NCBI GenBank assembly: GCA_013350335.1 | Contig: CM023539.1 | Coordinates: forward strand, 20,132,448 to 20,196,447 | Origin: Chimonanthus salicifolius | Taxonomy: Eukaryota; Streptophyta; Magnoliopsida; Laurales; Calycanthaceae | Reading direction: 5' to 3' | DNA: 64,000 nucleotides | Shown: piece after piece, positions 43,137-54,508 of the stretch | Position numbering within the stretch: the stretch's first letter is position 1 | How the letters are laid out: every line of letters begins with the position of its first letter | Made by a program: the position numbers and the translations under genes | Notes under the pieces: model-generated | The model's input: the letters and a program-made list of their open reading frames with translations, nothing else | Databases searched by the model: none | What the model was told of the DNA's origin: nothing

Positions 43137-45806
43137 TGTAATACCCTGACCCAAATTAGTATTTAATTATGTATTTTTTTTCAATTAATTGTGCTTATTC
43201 GAGGTAATTAACAAATGGGCCTTGTTTAGAGTCAAAGTTTGACTAGATTCGAGTTTGGAAGTGAGTGGATCCAACTCGTTAAGGGTAGTGGCAGAGTTGA
43301 AATTATCTGAACTTTCTCTAGCTGAGACCCTTAAAATAATATGTGTTTGGAAAATAAATGATTTGAGGTTTTTCAATTTTCAAATCTTACAAATTTATTT
43401 AGTGTGAAATTTTGAGTTTAAGGAATTTTATCTCAATCATTTCGATTTACACAAGTGTGATTTTTGAGATATCAAGTGTATCTCTATTTTTACAAATGAA
43501 AGTTTTAAATGTTTTAAGAGTGTCAAATTATCCCAAAAATTTTAAAAGTGTTTTATCAGTCAATTTATTTAACCCGACTCAAAAGTTAGATTTCTTTTAA
43601 GTGTCATTTTAATTTTGAAATTTGGTATTTAAGTGGTTTTAAATTAAATCATTTAGTTTGGGTGTATTTTAAAGAGGTATTTTAATTTTGGAAAAAAAAA
43701 TTAAAGAAGATTTAAATTATTTTCTAAACCATAGAAATTATATGGTTTTAAATTCATTTTTCTAAAACTATATAAGTTACATGGTTTTGAATTTTATTTG
43801 GCAAATGGATAAACATTCGAATTTTAGAAAAAAAAAATTCAAAAGTTTGGTGATTATTCACCACACTTAGGGTGGGTAGCCTTAGGCTTCCACCGACTTA
43901 AGAAGTGATGAGGAGTGGAGGAAGAAAAAAAAAACACTCAAAAGCAATCTCTCTCTCTCCATCGTCCTTTTCCTTTTTTCCCTTTGCCTTTCCCTTTCTT
44001 TCCTTCTTCTTTCTGCTCTTCTGCGTTTGAGCTGTGACCGGAGGTTTTTCGCGTTTGGATCTCAGGTTTTTCAAACTCCATCATTTCTCCACCGATTTCG
44101 ACGATTAAGGTATGGAAATTTATCTACTTAAAATTTTAGGAACTCTAGGACTGTTATTTTTGTAAAATAGAGTAGTTTTGGGCTTCAATTGGTCTCAAAG
44201 TTCTTAGGGGAAATGAGTTTTTCTTTTAAATCTTGAAAAACCTCTCCTAAATTAGTTTTTGAGTTGTTTTAAGTATTTCAATTTGAAACAAAATTTATGG
44301 AATTATTATGCTTTACAGATCTTGGTGATATTTGCAAGCTGGACAAGGTGAGGAGACTCAACTTAACATGTATAATGGTTATCATTAAAACCTATTAGAT
44401 TTTAGATTGAAAATGGAACTCATAGTATTTTTAAGATGGGAAAGACCAAGTGGGACCCATTGGAAGTCTAGAGGGTGATAGGTTTAAGGTTTGGACAAAA
44501 GAGTGAAAAGTCCAATGATATTGTGATTTATGAAAAGGAACATGTAAATCATGTTAGGATGTGTGCATGTGATTCATGTATTGGTTATGTGAATAGGTGA
44601 TATATGTGGCCTTGATCATGCGTAGAGTTTTGTATATATGTGATTATACTTGTGCTAATAAGTTGGTGTAGGTAATGAGATGAAAACAGTTTAGGCTATT
44701 AGACCTAGATTGGAACCAGTGGATAATAAGTGAAACTCCATTGTTAAACTCTCATGGAAAAGGTATACGGAGACAACATATGTGAATGATGATTTTATAT
44801 TATTTCTGTGTTTATGGATAATTGATAGATAATATACATGTTAATGTATACGCACACACTTGTATATTCGTTAAGCTCTTGCAAGATGCTGCATTCTGTC
44901 TGCCTTGACTTAATACATTCGAGAATGAGTGGGATTCCTCGACAGGGTTTGAGTGGGATACCCTGGACCAGCACAGTTGGGGTTGAGTGGGATACCTCAA
45001 CGGGGTTGAGTGGGATACCTCAGTGTATTACAAGTTTTGTTGTAACCTTTTAAATGATAGATATGATTTATTTGCTTATCCTGTGTTAAACATGCATTGT
45101 GCTATTAATATTATAAGTATATGCGTGTGTATGCATGGGTGTGTATGTGGAAAGGAAAAAAAACAAATGGTAAAGGTATGCCATGGTGTTCTAAGTGTTT
45201 TCCTTGTAGGTTGTATTGTAAATTTGATATTCTGAAAATTTGAAGGGACTTGTTAATTTGAGTTCTCTTCACTGGGCTGGAGCTCATGTCCCTTACAATA
45301 CAGGTCATGTACTGGATGTGGGAAAGGAGAATCCCTCTGCGATGCTTAGGAGTGGGAATCTAGTGCTGTTCGATGGTAGGATTTATTCTTGTTTAGTTCA
45401 TATAAAAATATGTAAGTTTTAGGTGATTATGTCACTTGTGGCATAGAGACTTTATGTATAAGTCATATATGTGTAATATGATAATATGTTGGATAATTGA
45501 TTGCATTATGGTGTGTATTTTGGATTTTTAGAGTGCCAGTCGATGGATATGTGGAAATTGTCGACAGTTTGAGTAGATTACCATCAGTCGACTAATACAG
45601 GAGAATTTATGTGAGATATCTTTTCAATGTGCCCCTTTGGGAACTTGATGTTTTAGGTCGTGAATATTGTCCACACAAGCGTGTATGAACGTTTCTATGG
45701 GCTTAGGGAACCGCATAAGAGGCCCATGGATTTTTGATAATTGGATTTGTTATAAAAAAAAAAATTAGTCACATTCTGGGCCCGCTTCTCGGGTCGGGGC
45801 GTGACA
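43137..45806 (+). mobile_element. Solo LTR of a third gypsy-like family
   Basis: Starts TGTAATACCCTGACCC and ends GGTCGGGGCGTGACA, 2670 bp; flanks GTATC (43132-43136) and ATATC (45807-45811) are a 5-bp duplication with one change. Inside: AT-rich U3, CT-rich leader at 43950-44110, donor-like AAG|GTATGG at 44110, GAGTGGGATACCTC repeats at 44927-45023, and acceptor-like CTTACAATACAG ending at 45303. No internal region. Confidence 0.85.
44927..45023 (+). repeat. TTGAGTGGGATACCTCAA repeats
   Basis: Four units of GAGTGGGAT(A/T)CC with TTGAG/CTCAA arms where complete (for example 44983-45000 and 45006-45021). A divergent unit reads GAGTGGGATTCCTCGAC. They lie in the candidate intron of this LTR, the position held by other hairpin arrays in other families. 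Confidence 0.7.
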
Positions 45807-47362
45807 ATATCCTCTTGATGGAATGTTCCTCATTAAGGTATCCCCACGATTCTATTACGGACGCCCCAGCTGAGTGTGGATCTCCGGTTACATTTCCTAC
45901 ATAGTATCCTCTTGATGGAATGCTCTTCATCAAGGTGTCTGCAATGCCCCGCCCTTTTTCACTCGCTTCTTCCTGTAAATTCAGAGTCTATTTTATTAAA
46001 AAAAAAAAAAAAAAAACGAAGAGTGATAGAGAGCGGGACGTTATGACGCGAGCTAAGTCCGAACTTCCAAAGTCCGACCCTTAACTGGCCAACCCTATGT
46101 GTGCTTCGACTTAGTCCAAGAAAACGGTTCACACATAGTAATATAAACATGCGGAATAATAATCATAACATGCGAAAACATAATAGAACACAGTTCTATT
46201 CCATTCAGATAGCAAAGTACGTCAAGTCCTTAATCATCATTATCATAATACAATTATTCAATAAAACATCCAACCATAGCAAATTCATCTAAGTTATTAC
46301 AATCCGAATTCTAGATACTGAAAATACAAGCCCATGAGTATCTTAAACGAAATATAAACTATCATCCTCCAAGCTCCTATGCCTAGTCCGTTACGCATTC
46401 ATCGTTCCCCTCATTTCCTGTTTCATCCACTAGGGTAGAAGTAGGGCGTTAGTACAACGCGCCCAGTAGGTATTCCAATTAGGGTTAATACATGGGTTAG
46501 TACCAAAAATCCAGATATAACATATATATCAAATCCAGTTATAATAAATCATACCATATTTACAAAGCAACGTATCCAAAACTGTGTATGATAATAGAGA
46601 TCCAATCATACAGATAAAAACCAGAAACCTTGCATGATAATAAAATTCATAATCATGCCGATTCAATGCCAGGCCATGCTATCATATGCAATGAGTCCCA
46701 CCCATCACATGTACATACAAGTACCCACCACATAGGTCTTTCGGACGCTCCAACAGAGTGTGGACTCTCCGGTTACATTTCATACATGGTACCCTCTTGA
46801 TGGAATGCTCCTCATCAAGGTATCCCCCACGATTCTATTACGGACGCCCCGATGGAGTGTGGATCTCCGGTTACATTGCATTCATAGTGTCCTCTTGATG
46901 GAATGCTCCTCATCAAGGTATCCCCCCCAATAATGTGTTACGGACGCCCCGACGGAGTGTGGGTCTCCGGTTATTGCTCATCCCTCCCATGCCATGCATG
47001 AGATGCAAATGTCCACATGCTATGCAATTATACAAATCATAGCATTTAAAGCTCATAATTGAAACATATACAACACATGCTATTTTATCATATAAACATA
47101 GCATTTTAAAACTCACATTTTGAAACATAACCTTTGCAATATAAATTCATCAAATAAGATATGAAAACATTGCACATAAACCCATGGTTTCAAAGAGGTG
47201 GAATCCTACCAAAGACCGCTAACGTGTCCTTGCGTCTTTCGTCCGGTAACCGCTCATGATCGTAAACACCCTGTGAGGTCCCGTTACCTTATAATATAAC
47301 AATCAATTAAAACCAAGTCCCACTTGATTTACAATAATGTTTAAGTCTATAAACACAGTCCT

Positions 47363-49023
47363 CATGGGGTTCGGCCATACACCATGACCGAACCCATGGT
47401 CCCTTATTTTTTACCATAATTACAACAATGTCATTCTTGCCATTTTTATGCATTAATCTGATGATAACCCAATTAATCATCTAAGATACATGAAACATTA
47501 AATTCAGCAAACATTCCCTATGGGGTTCGACCATACACCATGGCCGAACCCATGGTCCCTTATTTTCATTTAATTACAATATTGCCATTCATGGCTAACC
47601 TTCCATTTTAGCAAGTATTTACAACCTTGCCATTGGTCTAATCATAACCAAAAAATTCCTCCTGTTTAGGTTAGAAACATAGATTCATAAACATCTAAGT
47701 TCACCAAATAATTCCCATGGGGTTCTGCCATACACCATGGCCGAACCCATGGTTTAGGCACTTTCACTCTTATTTACCACTTTGCCATTGCCTCCAACAA
47801 CTTAGGCTTAGGTTCCAACACATAGGTCCATTTAATTGTTTTAAACATTCATAACACTTCCAATAACCTTTTAAAATAGTTCATAACCGATTCCATCAAC
47901 TTATGTTTGAGTTTCAAAACATAGTTCCATTAATTCTACATAATTACCATATTGTCATTCAAGGCTATAATTCCATTATTCTCACCCTTCATCCCTTGGT
48001 TTGGTGAACCATTCATTAAAATTATGCAAAGACCCAAACATGGCCCATTAACAAGTTCATGGGTTTCGGCCATACACTATGGCCGAACCCTTGATGTTTC
48101 TTTTCCAACTTTTCTTTTCAATGGTTCACTAACTTAGGTCCATAAACCATAACCTACACTTGCATCCTCCCTTTAAAATACACATATACATAACCCATAA
48201 AATTGGCTCATGGGTTTCGGCCAAGCACCATGGCCGAACCCTATGATGTCTAAGTTTCCAATTTTCATCAATAATCCATAATTAGAAAGTTTTCTAATTT
48301 AATCTCCACCTTCCAAAAACAATCAATTCCTTCCATTCTTGGATCCTTTCCAAATTAATATCCAACTCCATAATTAGAAAGCCCTTAAATAGAAACTTTC
48401 TAAATTAAATATCCAACTCCATAATTAGAAAGTCCTTAAATAGAAACTTTCTAAATTAAATATCCAACTCCATAATAAGAAAGTTTCCAAACCTAGGATC
48501 CAACCTTCCATTAAATCAATTAAAATACATTAAAAATACAAATCCAACTCCATGGGGTTCGGCCATACACCATGGCCGAACCCTATGGGTCCTTAATTTC
48601 CTCTTGAACCATTTAATTGCCATTTTAAATCCATACATTTAACCAATATTCTTACATGGGGTTCGGCCATGCATTGTGGCCGAACCCTATGGTTCATGCT
48701 TCCATTAATTTAATGATCTAATTGCATTAATATAATTCCAATTAAATCCTTTTGAAATCCATTAAACCCAAACAATGTCCTTCCATGGTTTTCCAACCCA
48801 TAGATCAAATTCAATTTACCAATCATCATCCATAAAAATATGACCCATGTTCCTCCATTAAAATCACCAAAACCCTTCCATGGGGTTCGGCCATGCAACA
48901 TGGCCGAACCCTATGGTTCAGCAGTTTTCCTTAAAATTATTTAAAATTAGTCCCCCAATCTTCTTCCATTTACCAATTCTCTTCCATGGGGTTCGGCCAT
49001 ACACCTTGGCCGAACCCTATGGT
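47363..49023 (-). repeat. Hairpin array, 9 units
   Basis: Units near 47380, 47536, 47733, 48075, 48227, 48568, 48675, 48896 and 49005. Several have CATGGGTTTCGG, a one-base insertion in the arm. Small TTTCTAAxxTTAGAAA-type hairpins fill 48270-48490. Confidence 0.88.
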
Positions 49024-49264
49024 TCTTTTCTTTTAAACAAATATAAAATCAAACTACTAGCCGTTTACGCGACTCCTTCGGTTTTTCCTTCGCTTGTTCT
49101 TCCAATCCTTCTTCTTCCTTAGCCTCTTTTCCTCCTAGATCTTTTCTTCACTTGCTGGCTGCCCTTCTTTGTATGTGAATGTCGTGAGATATAATTGGAG
49201 AGAGAGAGAGAGAAGATGTTTTTGAATAGAAAATACTCCAAGCTTTTGCCTTATGCGCCTCTCC

Positions 49265-49272
49265 TTTATAAA
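49265..49272 (-). promoter_or_regulatory. TATA box of reverse LTR 45940-54508
   Basis: The minus strand reads TTTATAAA-GGAG, the context of the forward copies at 13750 and 50947, just upstream of the CT-rich (minus-strand purine-rich) leader. Confidence 0.6.
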
Positions 49273-49388
49273 ATCTTCCACTTGGCCAAACTTAATCCCA
49301 TATTTAGAATGTGCCATCCTTAGTGCCGTGTATCCCTTGCTTGTTTAACCATTGCCGTGTGCCTTTCTTCTAATAATACCCTATTAAA

Positions 49389-49894
49389 TTAACCATGGAT
49401 GGTTATTCCCATGGTGGTTTGGATTGATACCGGGTATCGGTATCGTGGAAGTTGGAACAAAAGTTGTTAGCCACATACTGACATATGTGCAAATGAAGAT
49501 TTGCAAAATTTTGGACACGTATTTAACGGAAAAGATAAGAGTCTAGTGAAACTTGAATGGGAAGCTATGGGCGACTGTTGAGTTAGACTGATCACCTGAC
49601 TCTGTAGTTAGCCGATGGAATTCCAAGAGAGTGCAACTAGAAACCTATTTAAAATGGAATCAGAAAAAGCTTTGAGCATAGGCTCGTATTGATAGACTAC
49701 CTCACACAGAGAGTAGATGAAAGAACATATTGAGCAGGTACGTATGGAAAATATTATGAGAGCAAGCTAAAGTGAAACAGAGTAGATTGATCTACGTGAG
49801 ATCACAAATGACATCCTGAAGGGTTTATGTAATTTATTTTGGAACCCTACTTCGTTCGATTTTCGGGACGAAAATTTTAAAAAGAGGGTTATAT
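49389..49894 (+). mobile_element. 3' interior of a 5'-truncated gypsy element
   Basis: Non-coding interior matching element C's 39950-40500 on the opposite strand. It ends CTTCGTTCGATTTTCGGGA, then AAAAAGAGGG (PPT, 49879-49888), then the LTR start. Its pol and 5' LTR are absent; the left junction at about 49389 shows no target duplication. Confidence 0.7.
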
Positions 49895-50589
49895 TATAAC
49901 ACCCCGATTTCTTAAAGATATTGATATTTACAAAAATGCCATTAGAATGGTAAATTAGAAGGTTATGATTGTAGATAAGAAAATAGTGGGGCCCATTGTT
50001 CAAATTAAGGCCTATTGTACATATTATAAAGATCAATTAGATTAAATGGTTATTGTACATCTAATTGGGTTAAGTTGGTTATTTGGGTCAAAGGACCCAA
50101 TTGGGACCCAATGGGTCATGGTGGACTTATTTGACCATTGGGGAAGCTCAATTTTATTATGGTTAAGCTGAATTAATTGGAAATGAAATGTATGATAAAC
50201 GGGTAATGTGTAAACCACATTTACATGGCTAAACCAACCATAAATGGGTCCATGGCGTTAATTGGGTCAATGAGCTAAATGGGGACCCAATGGGTCGAGT
50301 TGACCATGTGGACCATGGTTACCGTGTGGACTCTCAAGTGAGCTCACATATGAGTTAAATCAGTTTGAGTTGAGGCTGAAGTGAGTTGGTATTAAAACAA
50401 GTAATGAGTTGACTCAAGTGCATTAAATGAAATGCATTAAGTGAAGTGAGTTGGGTGAGTTGAGTTGGAAATCAAAGGGACCTTGAGTCAAGTGAGTCAA
50501 TGGGAGATGAGGAGTTGCCACACCTTAAACACTATCAAGTGAGGTGCCACACGTTGGGAACTTATGCATGGAATTCAATGAAGAGTGAA

Positions 50590-50905
50590 GAGTCACGTTG
50601 GTTGGCGCCAAGGGGTACAATGGTTGGTGCCAAGGGATGCCTTGGTTGGCATCAAGTGACTTTTTGGTTTAATCAACATTGATGAGGGTTAAATGAGAGG
50701 TTATGGGGCTGTTAAACAGAAAGGGATACACCTCCACTCTTGGCCGAATTTTACATAGCCAAGGGTCACCATGGTTGGGGGAGGCTTAAATGATGAAAGA
50801 TGGAGGAGTCTTTCCATCTCATGGGATGCATTGGTTGGTGCCAAGGGATGCATTGGTTGGTGCCAAGGAATGTCTTGGTTTGTGCCAAGTGACTCCTTGG
50901 TTTGA
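50590..50905 (+). repeat. TTGGTGCCAA palindromic repeats
   Basis: TTGGCGCCAA, TTGGTGCCAA and TTGGCATCAA recur with AGGGATGC between, in two clusters (50596-50660, 50830-50893) at ~26-30-bp steps, in U3 upstream of the TATA box. Confidence 0.75.
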
Positions 50906-50946
50906 TCAAAGAGTAATGAGGGTAAATGAATGGTTTTTGGGGCTGT

Positions 50947-50954
50947 TATATAAA
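50947..50954 (+). promoter_or_regulatory. TATA box of LTR 49895-53831
   Basis: TATATAAA followed by GGAG, same context as at 13750. The leader with CTCTCTCCCCCTCTC begins ~55 bp downstream. Confidence 0.65.
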
Positions 50955-51286
50955 GGAGATAAGCCATATGCTTGGTCGATTGTCACTCAATGAAACCATA
51001 GAATTCATCTCTCTCCCCCTCTCTCAAGAACACACCCTCTTGGCCGAATTATCCTTGGGTGTTTTTCACCATTGATCAAGCATATAATCAGCAAAGGAAG
51101 GGAGGCTAAGAAAGCTCGGAAGTAAGGATCAAAAGCTAGGAGAAAGGCTTAGAGAATTGGTAAGTAATTCCATGGAATTTTGTTTAATACAATGTGTTAA
51201 ATGGAACATAATTTGGCCATGGATGGCCGAATCTACCAAGGGTTTGGAGTATGTTTATTGATGTTTAAAAGATAGAAAACATGGAC

Positions 51287-52542
51287 CATAGGGTTCGGCC
51301 ACTTTGGATGGCCGAACCCCATGAAATGTTATGGTCATGTTGATGGTTTTTGTAAGTTAAAACCATGCAAATGTTGGACTGTTTTGGAGGTTTAAATTAG
51401 ACCTAAGATGCAAGTTGAAAGGTTTTTTTTAAATCATGGATTTGGATGTCATGATTTGGCCATGGAATGGCCGAATGCATCATGGGTTCAAACCTTGGAT
51501 AAAGTTGGCTCAAATGATAAAAATGGATCATTGGGTTCGGCCAATTTGGATGGCCGAACCCCATGAAGTTATTTGGGCATTTGGATGGTTTTGAAGGGTA
51601 AAAACCATACAATACTATGGTGATGTTTACATGTTTTAATAAGGTTAAGTATTTGATAAAGAAGTTCAAATCATAGGCCATAGGGTTCGGTTATTAGGGA
51701 TGGCCGAACCCCATGAAAGGATTTAATAGACTTATGGTTAATTTTAATGGTTTTGAAAGATAAAACCATACAAGTTATGAAGGGTGTTTTAATGTGTTGA
51801 ATGAAGATAAGTTTATTACCTTGGGTCGGCCATGGGTTGGCTGAACCATGTGGTTCTTATGGCTAAAAGTATTGAGCCTAAGTTATGTACAAATGGATGG
51901 AATTATTGATCCAAGAGAACCATTGGGTTCAACCATGGGTATGGCTGAACTCCATGGACCATTTTTGGGATAAATGGACCCTACTAGGGGTGTTTGGATT
52001 TAAGTTCATGAGTATGAATTGTTAAGTGTTGTTATGATAATTTAAAAGGTTGACATAGATGAAAGAATCATGGACTTAGATGCTCATTGGTTCATCAACA
52101 AGAGTGGTAAGTGGAGCATCAAAACCAAAAAGGGGTGAGGTTCGGCCATGGGGTATGGCCGAACCCCACCAAGTGATTTAAATAGCATTTGACTGTGATT
52201 AGAATGGATTAAGAGATCCAAATGGGATTAGTGAGGTTCGGCCATGTTATATAGCCGAACCCCACTAAGGTGGTTTTTATGGATCTTATTTTTCTAAGCA
52301 AGATTAAATATGGTTAGGTCAATGGCAAAACCGTAAATACTAGTCAAAAGATAAAAATGAATAGAGAAGGATTAAAGGACTTAGAAGAAGGGCCAAACTA
52401 AAGTGGTATGGTTCGGCCACGTTGTATGGCCAAACCCTACCAAGGTATGTTTGTAATATGTAATGCTTAATGAGGATTAAATAAAGGAGTGATCAAATTA
52501 AAGTGGGTGGTGTTCGGCCATGGATATGGCTGAACCCCACAA
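51287..52542 (+). repeat. Hairpin array, 10 units
   Basis: Units near 51305, 51465, 51549, 51698, 51838, 51940, 52153, 52248, 52423 and 52525, beginning 127 bp after the donor GTAAGT. The loops are longer than elsewhere (for example CTTTGG, ATTAGGG), while CCAT...ATGG and GTG...CAC flanks are kept. Confidence 0.88.
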
Positions 52543-52888
52543 GATGATTTATGGGGTTTTGGACTTAGTTAGAAATCAGATGGTATGTTGTATTGACTGA
52601 TTGACATGAAATAAGGTAACTGAAGTTGAACGGCTTGCGAGTCGTGATCGAGTAAAGCTTGAAAGGAACGGACACTTAAGCGAAGTTTCCGTAGGTTTCC
52701 TACCTACTTGTTTTTATGATGGCTTTTACAAGACATTGTTATACTATTGTTTATCATATTGAATTTTGAATGATGAGATTTATATACATGTTGCATCTAT
52801 TCATTGGCATCTCATGCATGGACATGGGATGATGTTTATGGAACCCGGAGCTACACTCCGTTGATATGCTGTGATGCAACTGTGAGAC

Positions 52889-53098
52889 CTCCTTAGGCGA
52901 TGAGGGTCCCGCCAGGAGTAGTATCATGATGATAAGAATCACATTGGCCTCTTTAGGCGATGAGGGTCACGCCAGGAGGAATGTTTTATTGATAAGAAAC
53001 ACATTGGTCTCCTTAGACGATGAGGGTCCCGCCAGGAGAAATGTTATAATGAAGAGAGCCAAATTGGTCTCCTTAGGCGATGAGGGTCCCGCCAGGAG
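52889..53098 (+). repeat. 60-bp tandem repeat, four units, each a hairpin
   Basis: CCTTAGGCGA or a variant begins at 52891, 52951, 53011 and 53071, an exact 60-bp step. Each unit pairs CTCCT with AGGAG and GGCG with CGCC around ATGAGGGTCC. A fifth, diverged hairpin follows at 53139-53162: CTTGACGA and TCGTCAAG, 8 bp perfect. Confidence 0.88.
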
Positions 53099-54508
53099 GA
53101 ATATCATCAAGATGAAATGAAAGAGTATTGTGATTTACCTTGACGATGAGAGTCTCGTCAAGTGATGGCTATGTATATGTGTGATGGGAAGGACTCATTA
53201 CATGTGCATACATACATAGCATTGATTTGTCTATTTTTTATTACCATATATACTATGATATATGCATGTTATATATACTAACCATGTGGTAGCCCTAATC
53301 GGAAATCCTATTGGGCGCGTTGATCTAACGCCCTAATTCTATCCTTAGAGGATGATGCAGGAAAAGGAAAGGGAAAAGGAAAGGTAGAGGATCGCGAAGG
53401 AAGCCAAGCATAGGAGCTTGGATGTTGGAATGGATTATTATTATTTATTGTAATTTGGACAAACTTCATGGATATGTATTAATGTAGATAACTGCTATGG
53501 TTTGATTTAAGTTTGAATAAAGGTTTAGTTTTAAGTAAATATGACTTCTACTTTGCTATCTGAGAATGGAGCAGTCTGAGGATTGATTATAATTCCACAT
53601 ATTTGATTTATTCCGCAATCAGTTCTGTTTATTCCGCATGATTTATTTAGTTCCATGTGTGGATTGATTTTCATGGTCTTAGTCCATGCACACATGGGTG
53701 GCCAGTTAAGGGTCGGACTTTGGAAGTCCGGACTTAGCTCTCGTTGTGACGTCGTCCGCCCTCTTCCGGCTTTACTATATTATTTAAAAAAAAAATTAGA
53801 CTCTTAATCTCGGAAAGGGCGGGGCGTTACAGTTGCCTCTTATAAAACCTCCACTTAATCAAAAATAGAAAATGCCATGCGCACCTTGTTTAGCTATTGC
53901 CTTAGAGCCATTCTTATCTAGGAAAGGGACCCTTTTTAAAAGATACTCTAACATACCTTATCACATATGCGCATATTCATAGATTTTCATATCTAATATT
54001 CAGCCATGTACTATTTATTCAATTAGACATATTCTTTATTGATCTTGATCGGTTAAAGCAATATCCCATCTCATCCATGCGGGTTGCCGATCTTGGTTAA
54101 TCCTTGTTCAACTAAAAACTCCTAAAATTAGTCATCAACATCTTCCATTTCCTAAAATCTTTCCATGTCAACCCCACATACACGGCCCATGATCTCTTAT
54201 TTAATCTTAGCCATTTTGCATTATTATTTAATTCAACCCCATTTAATTTAAATTGAACTCACTAGGTGGTCATCCAAATTAACCATGACCCATTGGGTCC
54301 CAATTGGGCATTTGTCCCAAATAAACAACCTTGACCCAATTAAACATAACTTACCCATTTATTTTAAATTGAAACTATAACATATCCATTGGATTTTTAA
54401 TTGGGCAAAGACCCAACACTTTACCCATATAAGATCCATATCTAAAATTCACAAATTAAATGGGTAATTTCCGTAAATATTTATAACTTGAAAATCCGAG
54501 GTGTTACA

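Larger units (their letters stand above)
49895..53831 (+). mobile_element. 3' LTR of the truncated element
   Basis: Starts TATAACACCCC (mutated TGTAACACC) and ends GGGCGGGGCGTTACA, 3937 bp. U3 palindromes, TTGGTGCCAA repeats (50590-50900), TATA box 50947, leader 51000-51155, donor TTG|GTAAGT at 51160, ten hairpins, a core at about 52613-52710, 60-bp repeats 52889-53098, branch CTAAC, acceptor CTTAG at 53348 and GCAG at 53360, terminal block. Confidence 0.88.
45940..54508 (-). mobile_element. Reverse solo LTR in the 5' LTR of element C, itself split
   Basis: Starts TGCAATGCCCC (mutated TGTAACGCC) and ends AATCCGAGGTGTTACA; flanks GTGTC (45935-45939) and GTATC (54509-54513) agree in four of five bases. 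Without the insertion 49389-53831 it is about 4.1 kb. It has reverse landmarks: acceptor 46420-46450, CTTGATG hairpins 46795-46960, core 47180-47290, nine hairpins 47363-49023, TATA 49265, U3 to 54508. Confidence 0.88.
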
